64,000 nucleotides of DNA from Aristolochia californica (taxonomy: Eukaryota > Streptophyta > Magnoliopsida > Piperales > Aristolochiaceae): NCBI GenBank assembly GCA_029961685.1, contig JARWKL010000010.1, positions 10,313,931 through 10,377,930 on the forward strand, in the 5' to 3' direction. This document shows, piece after piece, positions 24,801-38,333 of this stretch. A program made the position numbers and the translations under genes. Below the pieces are notes generated by a model. It saw only the letters and a list, made by a program, of their open reading frames with translations, did no database searches and had not been told where the DNA came from. How positions within the stretch are numbered: the stretch's first letter is position 1; each line of letters begins with the position of its first letter.

Positions 24801-26039
24801 TATTATTAGGGGCTGTACTGGTAGAATTTCCAGAACATGGATAACAAAACCTTGGAGTTCATTTTTAGTGAGTGAAATAATTTTGAAATGTTTTTTACAT
24901 ACATGAACTCTAAAATTTTCATTTTGTTATGCCTTGTATCTTATTTGTTTACAAGAAAAATGGGAGAGTGAAAACTCAAGTTTGGATATGAAAACAAATT
25001 TTAACATCCAAAATGGAAATGCACAAATGCTGAGAGAGATAGTTCCAAAAAGTATCTGTGATTTTTAAGGATAGGCAAAAAGTGGGTTGTTCGGCCCAGG
25101 TAAATATCCGACCACTTGGGAATTTGATTTTTTCAACTCCTTGAAATATTTGGATCGTTAGGTCCACTTGCATCCTTAACATGTATTTGGCACGCATATA
25201 CACCTCACTTAAAGCATGTTAGGATTAGTTAGAAATCCTTTTCCTATAAAATTCCACCAAGCTTATTATTAGGGGCTGTACTGGTGGAATTTCCAGAACA
25301 TGGATAACAAAACCTTGGAGTTCATTTTTAGTGCGTGAAATAATTTTCAAATTTTTTTGCATACATGAACTCTAAAATTTTTATTTTGTTCTTCCTTATA
25401 TCTTTTTTGTTTAGGAGAAAAATGGGAGAGTGGAAACTCAAGTTTGGACCTGAAATCAAATTTGAACATCCAAAATGGAAATGCACAAATGCTGAGAGAG
25501 ATAGTTCCAAAAAGTGTCGATGATTTTTAAGGATAGGCAAAATGTGTGTTGTTTCGCCGTGGTAAATATCCAACCACTTGAGAATTTGATTTTTTCAACT
25601 CCTTGAAATTTTTGGATCATTAAGTCCACTTGCATCCTCAACATGTTTCTGGCATGCATATACACCACTCTTAAAGCATGTTTGGATCAGTTAGAAGTCG
25701 CTTTCCTATAAAATACCACCAAGCTTATGATTAGGGGTTGTACTGGTAGATTTTCCAAAACATGGATAACAAAACCTTGGAGTTCATTTTTATTGCGTCA
25801 AATAATTTTCAAATTTTTTTTGCTTACATGAATTCTAAAATTTTCATTTTGTTATGCCTTGTATCTTATTTGTTTACGAGAAAAATGAGAGAGTGAAAAC
25901 TCAAGTTTGGATATGAAAAAAAATTTGAACATCCAAAATGGAAATGAAAAAATGCTGAGAGAGATAGTTCCAAAAAGTATCTGTGATTTGTAAGGATAGG
26001 CAGAAAGTGGGTTGTTTGGCCCTGGTAAAGATCCGGCTG

Positions 26040-26700
26040 CTAGAGAATTTGATTTTTTCTACTCCTTGAAATTTTTGGATAATTAGGTCCACTTGCATCC
26101 TCAACATGTTTCTGGCATGCTTATCCACCACACTCGAAGCATGTTAGGATCACTTAGAAGTCCCTTTCCTATAAAATTCCACCAAGCTTATTATTAGGGC
26201 TTGTATAGTGGAATTTCCAAAACATCGAAAATAAACCCTTGGAGTTCATTTTTAGTGCGTGAAATATTTTTAAATTTTTTTTGCTTATATGAACTCTTAA
26301 ATTTTCATTTTGTTATGCCTTATATCTTTTTTGTTTACAAGAAAATGGGAGAGTGAAAACTCAACTTTGAATCTAAAAACAAATTTGAACATCCAAAATG
26401 GAAATTCCCAAATGCTAAGAGAGATAGTTCCAAAAAGTATCTGTGATTTTTAAGAATAGGCAAAAAGTGGGTTGTTTGGCCCTGGAAAATATCCAACCAC
26501 TTGAGAATTTGATTTTTTCTACTCCTTGAAATTTTTGGATTATTAGGTCCACTTGCATCCTCAACATGTTTCTGGCATGCATATCCACCATACTTAAAGC
26601 ATGTTAGGATCAGTTACAAGTCCTTTGCTATAAAATTCCGCCAAGCTTATTATTGGGGGCTGTACTGGTGGAATTTAAGAAACATGGAAACAAAACCATG
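26040..26700. repeat. Segment duplicated about 4.6 kb away (10-monomer offset)
   Basis: ATCCACCACACTCGAAGCAT, GATCACTTAGAAGT, ATTAGGGCTTGTA, TTGCTTATATGAACTCTTAA and GGGGGCTGTACTGG occur in the same order near 30.69-31.30 kb, about 4.63 kb to the right. A further related copy of the CTCGAAGCATG variant is near 42265. This offset differs from the 15-monomer offset of the adjoining sequence, so the block is a mosaic of separate exchanges. Confidence 0.75.
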
Positions 26701-29700
26701 GAGTGCATTTTCAGTGCGTGAAATAATTTTCAAATTTTTTTTGCATACATGAACTCTAAAATTTTCATTTTGTTATGCCTTATATCTTTTTTGTTTACAT
26801 GAAAAATAGGAGAGTGAAAAACACAAGTTTGGATCTGAAAAAAAATTTGAACATCCAAAATGGAAATGCACAAATGCTTAGACAGATAGTTCCAAAAAGT
26901 ATCAGTGATTTTTAAGGATAGGCAAAAAGTGGGTTGTTTGGCCCTGGTAAATATCCAACCACTCGAGAATTTGATTTTTTCTTCTCCTTGAAGTTTTTAC
27001 ACCATCAGGTCCACTTGCATCCTCAACATGTTTCTGGCATGCATATCCACCACGCTAAAGGCATGTTTGGATCAGTTACAAGTCCTTTCCTATAAAATTC
27101 CACCAAGCTTATTATTAGGGGCTGTACTGGTGGAATTTCATACACTTGGATAACAAAACCCATGAGTTCATTTCAAGTGCGTGAAATAATTTTCAAATTT
27201 TTTTTGCATACTTGATCTCTAAAATTTTCATTTTGTTATGCCTTATATCTTTTTTGTTTACGAGAAATATGGGAGAGTGGAAACTCAAGTTTGGATCTGA
27301 AAACAAATTTGAACATCCAAAATGGAAATGCAGAAATGCTGAGAGCGAAAGTTCCATAAACTATCAGTGACTTTAAAGGAATGGAAAAAAGTGGGTTGTT
27401 TGGCTATGATAAAATTACAACCACTTGAGAATTTGATTTTTTACACTCCTTGAAACTTTTGGATCATTAGGTCCACTTGCATCCTGAACATGTTTCTGGC
27501 ATGTAGATCCACCACACTTAAAGCATGTTTGGATTAGTTAGAAGTCCCTTCCCATTAAAAATCCACCAAGCTTATTGTTAGGGGCTGTACTGGTGGAATT
27601 TCTAGAACATGGATAACAAAACCTTGGAATTCATTTTTAGAATGTGAAATAATTTTCAATTTTTTTTTGCATACATGAACTCTGAAATTTTCATTTTGTT
27701 ATGCCTTATATCTTTTTTGTTTACAAGAAAATGGGAGAGTGAAAACTCAAGTTTGGATCAAAAAAAAATTTGAACATCCAAAACGGAAATGCCCAAATGC
27801 TAACAGAGATAGTTCCAAAAAGTATCTGTGATTTTTAAGGATAGGAAAAAAGTGGGTAGTTTGGCCCTAGTAAATATCCAACCACTTGAGAATTTGATTT
27901 TTTCTACTCCTTGAAATTTTTGGATCATTAGGTCCACTTGCATCCTCAACAAGTTTCTGGCATGCAGATCCACCACACTTAAAGCATGTTAGGATTAGTT
28001 ACAAGTCCTTTTCCAATAAATTTCCACCAAGCTTATTGTTAGGGGCTGTACTGCAGGAATTTCCAGAACATGGATAACAAAACCTTGGAGTTCATTTTTA
28101 GTATGTGAAATAATTTTCAATTTTTTTTGCATACATGAACTCTGAAATTTTCATTTTGTTATGCCTTATATCTTTTTTGTTTACAAGAAAATGGGAGAGT
28201 GAAAACTCAAGTTTGGATCTAAAAACAAATTTGAACCTCCAAAATGGAAATGCCCAAATGCTAAGAGAGATAGTTCCAAAAAGTATCTGTGATTTTTAAG
28301 GATAGGCAAAAAGTGGGTTGTTTGGCCCTGGTAAATATCCAACCACTTGAGAATTTGATTTTTTCTACTCCTTGAAAATTTTGGATCATTAGGTCCACAT
28401 GCATCCTCAACATGTTTCTGGCATGCATATCAACCACACTTAAAGCATGTTAGGATTAGTTAGAAGTCACATTCCTATAAAATTCCACCAAGCTTATTAT
28501 TAGGGGTTGTACTGGTGGAATTTCAGGAACATGGAAACAAAACCATGGTGTGCATTTTTAGTGCGTGAAATAATTTTCAATTTTTTTTTGCATACATGAA
28601 CTCTAAAATTTTCAATTTGTTATGCCTTATATTTTTTTTTTACGAGAAAAATAGGAGAGTGAAAACTGAAGTTTGGATCTGAAAATAAATTTGAACATCC
28701 AAAATGGAAATGCTCAAATGTTGAGGCAGATAGTTCCAAAAAGTATCTGTGATTTTTAAGGATAGGCAAAAATTGGGTTGTTTGGCCCTGGTAAATATCC
28801 AACCACTTGAGAATTTTATTTTTTCTACTCCTTGAAGTTTTTACATCATTAGGTCCACTTGCATCCACAATATGTTTCCGGCATGCCTATCCACCACACT
28901 TAAGGCATGTTAGGATCAATTACAAGTCCTTTACTATAAAATTCCACCAAGCTTATTAATAGGGGCTGTACTGGTGGAATTTTAGAAACATGGATAACAA
29001 AACCCATGAGTTCATTTCAAGTGCGTGAAATAATTTTCAAATTTTTTTTACATACTTGATATCTAAAATTTTTATTTTGTTATTCCTGATATCTTTTTTG
29101 TTTACGAGAAAAATGGGAGAGTGAAAACTCAAGTTTGGATCTGAAAACAAATTTGAACATCCAAAATGGAAATGCAGAAATGGTGAGAGCGAATGTTCCA
29201 TAAACTCTATGTGACTTTAAAGGATAGGAAAAAAGTGGGTTGTTTGGCCTTGGTAAATATCCAACCACTTGAGAAATTGATTTTTTCTACTCCATGAAAT
29301 TTTTGGATCATTAGGTCCACTTGCATCCTCAACATGTTTCTGGCATGCAGATCCACCACACTTAAAGCATGTTAGGACCAGTCAGAAGTCCCTTTCCAAT
29401 AAAAATCCACCAAGCTTATTGTTAGGGGCTGTACTGAAGGAATTTCCAGAACATGGATAACGAAACCTTGGAGTCCATTTTTAGTATGTGAAATAATTTT
29501 CCAATTTTTTTTGCATACCTGAACTCTGGAATTTTCATTTTGTTATGCCTTATATCTTTTTTGATTAGGAGAAAAATGGGAGAGAGAAAACAAGTTTGGA
29601 TCTAAAAACAAATTTGAACATCCAAAATGGAAATGCCCAAATGCTAAGAGAGATAGTTCCAAAAAGTATCTGCGATTTTTAAGGATAGGCAAAAAGTGGG

Positions 29701-30450
29701 TTGTTTGGCCCTGGTAAATATCCAACCACTTGAGAATTTGATTTTTTCTACTCCTTGAAATTTTTTGATCATTGGGTCCACTTGCATCCTCAACATGTTT
29801 ATGGCATGCATATCCACCAAACTTAACGCATGTTAGGATCAGTTAGAAGTCCCTTTCCTATAAAATTCCACCAAGCTTATTATTAGGGGCTGTACTAGTG
29901 GAATTTCCAGAACAAGGAAAACAAAACCTTGGAGTTCATTTTCAGTGTGTTAAATAATTTTCAAATTTTTTTTGCATACATGAACTCTAAAATTTTCATT
30001 TTGTTATGCCTTATATCTTTTTTATTTATGAGAAAATTAGGAGAGTGAAAACTCATGTTTGGATCTGAAAAAAAAATTGAACCTCCAAAATGGAAATGCA
30101 CAAATGTTGAGACAGATAGTTCCAAAAAATATCTGTGATTTTTAAGGGTAGGGAAAAAGTGGGTTGTTTGGCCCAGGTAAATATCCAACCACTTGAGAAT
30201 TTGATTTTTTTTACTCCTTGAAGTTTTTACATCATTAGGTCCACTTGCATCCTCAACATGTTTCCGGCATGCATATCCACCACACTTAAGGCATGTTTGG
30301 ATCTGTTACAAGTCCTTTACTATAAAATTCCACCAAGTTTATTATTAGGGGATGTACTGGTGGAATTTCAGAAACATGGATAACAAAACCCATGAGTTCA
30401 TTTCAAGTGCGTGAAATAATTTTCAAATTTTTTTTGCATACTACATCTCT
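26600..30450. repeat. Fifteen-monomer unit (about 6.93 kb period), first homologous segment
   Basis: A run of rare variants recurs about 6.91-6.94 kb further right. Examples are GATAAAATTACAACCACTTG near 27410, CTGTACTGCAGGAATTTCC near 28045, GGAAACAAAACCATGG near 28533, ATTAATAGGGG near 28953, TTTTGATTAG near 29560 and AGTTTTTACATCATTAGG near 30215. Order and spacing match the partner segment throughout. The similarity fades after about 30.45 kb, where the partner carries different variants. Confidence 0.83.
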
Positions 30451-30689
30451 AAAATTTTCATTTTGTTATGCCTTATATCTCTTTTGTTTACGAGAAAAAT
30501 GGGAGAGTGACAACTAAAGTTTGGATCTGAAAACAAATTTGAACATCCAAAATGGAAATGTAGAAATGGTGAGAGCGAAAGTTCCATAAACTATCTGTGA
30601 CTTTAAAGGATAGGAAAAAAGTGGGTTGTTTGGCCTTGGTGTTTAATCCAACCACTTGAGAATTTGATTTTTTCCACTCCTTGAAGTTT

Positions 30690-31300
30690 TTACATCATTA
30701 GGTCCACTTGCAACCTCAACATGTTTCTAGCATGCTTATCCACCACACTCGAAGCATGTTAGGATCACTTAGAAGTCCCTTTCCAATAAAATTCCACCAA
30801 GCTTATTATTAGGGCTTGTACTAGTGGAATTTCTAGAAAATAAAACCTTGGAGTTCATTTTTAGTGCGGGAAATAATTTTAAATTTTTTTTGCTTATATG
30901 AACTCTTAAAGTTTCATTTTGTTATGCCTTATATCTTTTTTGTTTACAAGAAAATGGGAGAGTGAAAACTCAAGTTTGAATCTAAAAACAAATTTGAACA
31001 TCAAAAATGGAAATTCCCAAATGCTAAGAGAGATAGTTCCAAAAAGTATCTGTGATTTTTAAGAATAGGCAAAAAGTGGGTTGTTTGGCCCTGGTAAATA
31101 TCCAACCACTTGAGAATTTGATTTTTTCTACTCCTTGAAATTTTTGGATTATTAGGTCCACTTGCATCCTCAACATGTTTCAGGCATGCATATCCACCAG
31201 ACTTAAAGCATGTTGGGATCAGTTACAAGTCCTTTGCTATAAAATTCCGCCAAGCTTATTACTGGGGGCTGTACTGGTGGAATTTCAGAAACATGGATAA
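30690..31300. repeat. Partner of the 26.04-26.7 kb segment
   Basis: This segment carries the same diagnostic variants, in the same order, as 26.04-26.7 kb, and lies between parts of the array that pair at other offsets. Its left junction is close to 30640, where GGCCTTGGTGTTTAATCC is a unique sequence departure from the usual GGTAAATATCC. That point may mark an exchange site. Confidence 0.7.
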
Positions 31301-33549
31301 CAAAACCGACGAGTTCATTTTTAGTGCGTGAAATAATTTTTAAATATTTTTTGGATACTTCATTTCTAAAATTTTCATTTTGTTATGCCTTATATCTTTT
31401 TTTTTACGAGAAAAAATGGGAGAGTGAATACTCATGTTTGGATCTGAAAACAAATTTGAACTTTCAAAATGGAAATGCATAAATGCTGAGAGTGATAGTT
31501 CCATAAAGTATCTGTGATTTTTAAGGATAGGCAAAAAGTGGGTTGTTTGGCCCTGGTAAATATCCAACCACTTGAGAATTTGATTTTTTGTACTCCTTGA
31601 AATTTTTGGATCATTTAGTCCACTTGCATCCTCAACATGTTTCTGGCATGAATATCCACCACAATTAAAGCATGTTAGGATCAGTTAGAAGTCCATTTCC
31701 TATAAAATTCCACCAAGCTTATTATTAGGGGTTGTACTGCTGGAATTTCCAGAACAAGGAAAACAAAACCTTGGAGTTCAGTTTTTCGTGCGTTAAATAA
31801 TTTTCAAATTTTTTTTGCATACATGAACTCTAAAATTTTCATTTTGTTATGCCTTATATCTTTTTTGTTTACGAGAAAAATGGGAGAGTGAAAGCTGAAG
31901 TTTGGATCTGAAAACAAATTTGAACATCCAAAATGGAAATGTACAAATGTTGAGGGAGATAGTTCCAAAAAGTATCTGTGATTTATAAGGATAGGCAAAA
32001 AGTGGGTTGTTTGGTCCTGGTCAATATCCAACCACTTAATAATTTGATTTTTTCTACTCCTTGAAATTTTTGGATCATTAGGTCCACTTGCATCCTCAAC
32101 ATGTTTCTGGCATGCATATCCACCACACTTAAAGCATGTTAGGATCAGTTAGAAGTCCCTTTCCTAAAAAATTCCACCAAGCTTATTATTAGGGGCTGTA
32201 CTGGTGGAATTTCCAGAACAAGGAAAACAAAACCTTGGAGTTCATTTTTAGTGTGTTAAATAATTTTCAAATTTTTTTTGCATACATGAAGTCTAAAATT
32301 TTCATTTTGTTATGCCTTATATATTTTTTGTTTACGAGAAAAATGGGAGAGTGAAAACTCAACTTTGGATCTGAAAACAAATTTGAACATCCAAAATGGA
32401 AATGCACAAATGCTGAGAGAGATAGTTCTAAAAAGTATCTATGATTTATAAGGATAGGCAAAAAGTGGGTTGTTTGGCCTTGGTAAATATCCAACCACTT
32501 GAGAATTTGATTTTTTCTACTCCTTGAAATTTTTGGATCATTAGGTCCTCTTGCATCCTCAACATGTTTCTGGCATGCATATCCACCACACTTAAAGCAT
32601 GTTAGGATCAGTTAGAAGTCTCTTTCCTACAAAATTCCACCAAGCCTATTATTAGGGGCTGTACTGGTGGAATTTCTAGAACATGGATAAAAAAACCTTG
32701 GAGTTCATTTTTAGTGCGTGAAATAATTTTCATTTTTTTTTTGCATTCATGAACTCTAAAATTTTCATTTTGTTATGCCTTATATCTTTTTTGTTTACGA
32801 GAAAAATGGGAGAGTGAAAACACAAGTAAGGATCTGGAAAGAAATTTGAACATCCAAAATGGAAATGCACAAATGCTGAGAGAGATAGTTACAAAAAGTA
32901 TCTGTGATTTTTAAGGACAAGCAAAAAGTTGGTTGTTTGGCCCAGGTAAATTATCCAACCACTTGAGAATTTGATTTTTTCTACTCCTTGAAATTTTTGG
33001 GTCATAAGGTCCACTTGCATCCTCAACATGTTTCTGGCATGCATATCCACCACACTTAAAGCATGTTAGGATCAATTAGAAGTCCCTTTCCTATAAAATT
33101 CCACCAAGCTTATTATTAGGGGATGTACTGGTGGAATTTCCAGAACTTGGATGACAAAACCTTGGTGTTCAATTTTAGTTCGTGAAATAATTTGAATTTT
33201 TTTTTTCATACATGAACTCTTAAATTTTCATTTTGTTATGCCTTGAATCTTTTTGGTTTTGGAGAAAAATGGGAGAGTGAAAACTCAAGTTTGTATCTGA
33301 AACAAAATTTGAAATTCCAAAATGGAAATGCACAAATGCTGAGAGAGATAGTTCCAAAAAGTATCTGTGATTTTTGTGGATAGGCAAAAAGTGGGTTGTT
33401 TGGCCCAGGTAAATATCCAACCACTTGAGAATTTGATTTTTTCTACTCCTTGAAATTTTTGGATCATTAGGTCCACTTGCATCCTCAACATGTTTTTGGC
33501 ATGCATATCAACCACACTTAAAGCATGAGATGATTAGTTAGAAGTCCCA

Positions 33550-36500
33550 TTCCTATAAAATTCCACCAAGCTTATTATTAGGAGCTGTACTAGTGGAATT
33601 TCCAGAACATGGAAACAAAACCATGGAGTGCATTTTTAGTGCGTGAAATACTTTTCAAATTTTTTTTGCATACATGAAATCTAAAATTTTCATTTTGTTA
33701 TGCCTTATATATTTTTTGTTTATAAGAAAAATAGGAGAGTGAAAACACAAGTTTGGATCTGAAAACAAATTTGAACATCCAAAATGGAAATGCACAAATG
33801 CTGAGACAGATAGTTCCAAAAAGTATCAGTGATTTTTAAAGATAGGCAAAAGGTGGGTTGTTTGGCCCTGGTAAATATCCAACCACTCGAGAATTTGATT
33901 TTTTCTACTCCTTGAAGTTTTTATATCATTAGGTCCACTTGCATCCTCAACATGTTTCTGGCATGCATATCCACCACACTTAAGGCATGTTAGGATCAGT
34001 TACAAGTCCTTTCCTATAAAATTCCACCAAGCTTATTATTAGGGGCTGTAGTGGTGGAATTTCATAAACATGGATAACAAAACCCATGAGTTCATTTCAA
34101 GTGCGTGAAATAATTTTCAAATTTTTTTTGCATACTTGATCTCTAAAATTTTCATTTTGTTATGCCTTATATCTTTTTTGTTTACGAGAAATATGGGAGA
34201 GTGAAAACTCAAGTTTGGATCTGAAACAAATTTGAACATCCAAAATGGAAATGCAAAAATACTGAGAGCGAAAGTTCCATAAACTATCTGTGACTTTAAA
34301 GGATTGGAAAAAAGTGGGTTGTTTGGCCGTGATAAAATTACAACCACTTGAGAATTTGATCTTTTATACTCCTTGAAATATTTGGATCATTAGGTCCACT
34401 TGCATCCTGAACATGTTTCTGGCATGTAGATCCACCACACTTAAAGCATGTTAGGATCAGTTAGAAGTCCCTTCCCAATAAAAATCCACCAAGCTTATTG
34501 TTAGGGGCTGTACTGGTGGAATTTCCGGAACATGGAAAATAAAACCTTGGAGTTCATTTTTAGTATGTGAAATAATTTTCAATTTTTTTTTGCATACATG
34601 AACTCTGAAATTTTCATTTTGTTATGCCTTATATCTTTTTTGTTTACAAGAAAATGGGAGAGTGAAAACTCAAGTTTGGATCAAAAAACAAATTTGAACA
34701 TCCATAATGGAAATGCCCAAATGCTAAGAGAGAAAGTTCCAAAAAGTATCTGTGATTTTTAAGGATAGGAAAAAAGTGGGTTGTTTGGCCCCAGTAAATA
34801 ACCAACCACTTGAGAATTTGATTTTTTCTACTCCTTGAAATTTTTGGATCATTAGGTCCACTTGCATCCTCAACATGTTTCTGGCATGCAGATCCACCAC
34901 ACTTAAAGCATGTTAGGATCAGTTAGAAGTCCCTTTCCAATAAAATTCCACCAAGCTTATTGTTAGGGGCTGTACTGCAGGAATTTCCAGAACATGGATA
35001 ACAAAACCTTGGAGTTCATTTTTAGTATGTGAAATAATTTTCAATTTTTTTTTGCAAACATGAACTCTGAAATTTTCATTTTGTTATGCCTTATATCTTT
35101 TTTGTTTACAAGAAAATGGGAGAGTGAAAACTCAAGTTTGGATCTAAAAACAAATTTGAACATCCAAAATGGAAATGCCCAAATGCTAAGAGAGATAGTT
35201 CCAAAAAGTATCTGTGATTTTTAAGGATAGGGAAAAAGTGGGTTGTTTGGCCCTGGTAAATATCCAACCACTTGAGAATTTGATTTTTTCTACTCCTTGA
35301 AATTTTTTGATCATTAGGTCCACTTGCATCCTCAACATGTTTCTGGCATGCATATCGACCAAACTTAAAGCATGTTAGGATTAGTTAGGAGTCACATTCC
35401 TATAAAATTCCACCAAGCTTATTATTAGGGGCTGTACTGGTGGAATTTCCAGAACTTGGAAACAAAACCATGGAGTGCATTTTTAGTACGTGAAATAATT
35501 TTCAAATTTTTTTTGCATACATGAACTCTAAAATTTTAATTTTGTTATGCCTAATATATTTTTTGTTTACGAGAAAAATAGGAGAGTGAAAACTGAAGTT
35601 TGCATCTGAAAAAAAAATTTGAACATCCAAAATGGAAATGCTCAAATGTTGAGACAGATAATTCCAAAAAGTATCTGTGATTTTTAAGGATAGGCAAAAA
35701 GTGGGTTGTTTGGCCCTGGTAAATATCCAACCACTTGAGAATTTTATTTTTTCTACTCCTTGAAGTTTTTACATTATTAGGTCCACTTGCATCCACAACA
35801 TGTTTCCGACATGCCTATCCACCACACTTAAGGCATGTTAGGATCAGTTACAAGTCCTTTACTATAAAATTCCACCAAGCTTATTAATAGGGGTTGTACT
35901 GGTGGAATTTTAGAAACATGGATAACAAAACCCATGAGTTCATTTCAAGTGCATGAATTAATTTTTAAATTTGTTTACATACTTGATATCTAAAATTTTC
36001 ATTTTGTTATGCCTTATATCTTTTTTGTTTGTGAGAAAAATGGGAGAGTGAAAACTCAAGTTTGGATCTGAAAACAAATTTGAACATACAAAATGGAAAT
36101 GCAGAAATGGTGAGAGCGAAAGTTCCATAAACTATATGTGACTATAATGGACAGGAAAAAAGTGGGTTGTTTGGCCTTGGTAAATATCCAACCACTTGAG
36201 AAATAGATTTTTTCTACTCCTTGAAATTTTTGGATCATTAGGTCCACTTGCATCCTCAACATGTTTCTGGCATGCAGATCCACCACACTTAAAGCATGTT
36301 AGGATCAGTCAGAAGTCCCTTTCCAATAAAAATCCACCGAGCTTATTGTTAGGGGCTGTACTCGAGGAATTTCCAGAACATGGATAACAAAACCTTGGAG
36401 TCCATTTTTAGTATGTGCAATAATTTTCTTATTTTTTTTACATACATGAACTCTGAAATTTTCATTTTGTTATGCCTTATATCATTCTTGATTAGGAGAA

Positions 36501-37370
36501 GAATTGGAGAGTGAAAACTCAAGTTTGGATCTAAAAACAAACTTGAACATCCAAAATGGAAATGCCCAAATGCTAAGAGAGATAGTTCCAAAAAGTATCT
36601 GTGATTTTTAAGGATAGGCAAAAAGTGGTTGTTTGGCCCTGGTAAATATCCAACCACTTGAGAATTTGATTTTTTCTACTCCTTGAAATTTTTGGATCAT
36701 TAGGTCCACCTGCATCCTCAACATGTTTCTGGCATGCATATCCACCAAACTTAAAGCATGTTAGGATCAGTTAGAAGTCCCTTTCCTATAAAATTCCACC
36801 AAGCTTATTATTAGGGGCTGTACTGGTGGAATTTCCAGAACAAGGAAAACAAAATGTTGGAGTTCATTTTTTGTGTGTTAAATAATTTTCAAATTTTTTT
36901 TGCATACTTGAACTCTAAAATTTTCATTTTGTTATCCCTTATATCTTTTTTGTTTATGAGAAAAATAGGAGAGTGAAAACTCAAGTTTGGATCTGAAAAA
37001 AAATTTGAACATCCAAAATGGAAATGCACAAATGTTGAGACAGATAGTTCCAAAAAGTATCTGTGATTATTAAGGATAGGCAAAAAGTGGGTTGTTTGGC
37101 CCTGGTAAATATCCAACCACTTGAGAATTTGACTTTTTCTACTCCTTGAAGTTTTTACATCATTAAGTCCACTTGCATCCTCAACATGTTTCCAGCATGC
37201 ATATCCACCACACTTAAGGCATATTAGGATCAGTTACAAGTTCTTTTCTATAAAATTCCACCAAGGTTATTATTAGGGGCTGCACTGGTGGAATTTCAGA
37301 AACATGGATAACAAAACCCATGAGTTCATTTCAAGTGCGTGAAATAATTTTCAATTTTTTTTGCATACTT
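33550..37370. repeat. Fifteen-monomer unit, second homologous segment
   Basis: This is the partner of 26.6-30.45 kb. GATAAAATTACAACCACTTG is near 34331, CTGTACTGCAGGAATTTCC near 34967, GGAAACAAAACCATGG near 35458, ATTAATAGGGG near 35884 and the CTTGATTAGG variant near 36488. The variant GAGAGCGAAAGTTCCATAAA occurs at 34263 and 36115 here and at 27349 and 29186 in the partner, giving offsets of 6914 and 6929 bp. Confidence 0.83.
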
Positions 37371-37895
37371 GATCTCTAAAATTTTCATTTTGTTATGCCT
37401 TATATCATTTTTTTTTACGAGAAAAATGGGAAAGTGAAAACTCAAGTTTGGATCTGAAAACAAATTTGAACATCCAAAATAGAAATGCACAAATGCTGAG
37501 AGAGATAGTTCCAAAAAGTATCTGTGATTTTTAAGCATAGGCAAAAAGTGGGTTGTTTTGCCCTGGTAAATATCCAACCACTTGAGAATTGATTTTTTCT
37601 ACTCCTTGAAATTTTTGGGTCATTAGGTCCACTTGCATCCTCAACATGTTTCTGGCATGCATATCCACCACACTTAAAGCATGTTAGGATCAGTTAGAAG
37701 TCCCTTTCCTATAAAATTCCTCCAAGCTTATTATTAGGGGTTGTACTGGTGGATTTTCTAGATCATGGATGACAAAACCTTGGAGTTCATTTTTAGTTCG
37801 TGATATAATTTGAATTTTTTTTGCATACATGAACTCTTAAATTTTCTTTTTGTTATGCCTTGTATCTTTTAATTTTAGGAGAAAAATGGGAGAGT

Positions 37896-38333
37896 GAAAA
37901 CTCAAGTTTGGATCTGAAAAAACATTTGAACATCCAAAATGGAAATGCACAAATGCTGAGAGAGATAGTTCCAAAAAGTATCTATGATTTTTAAGGATAG
38001 GCAAAAAGTGGGTTGTTTGGCCCTGGTAAATATCTAACCACTTGAGAATTTGATTTTTTCTACTCCTTGAAATTTTTGGATCATTAGGTCCACTTACATA
38101 TCAACCACACTTAAAGCATGTTAGGATTAGTTAGAAGTCCCATTCCTATAAAATTCCACCAAGCTTATTATTAGGGGTTGTACTGGTGGAATTTCCAGAA
38201 CATGGAAACAAAACCATGGAGTACATTTTTAGTGCGTGAAATAATTTTCAAATTTTTCTTGCATACTTGAACTCTAAAATTTTCATTTTGTTAGGCCTTG
38301 TATCTTTTTTGTTTACGAGAAAAATGGGAGAGA
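37896..38333. repeat. Satellite monomer with a 25-bp deletion
   Basis: Block spacing is 438 bp. At about 38092 the text passes from CCACTTACAT to ATCAACCACAC, skipping the AACATGTTTCTGG block. A CAT triplet at both edges could have served as microhomology. Confidence 0.8.
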
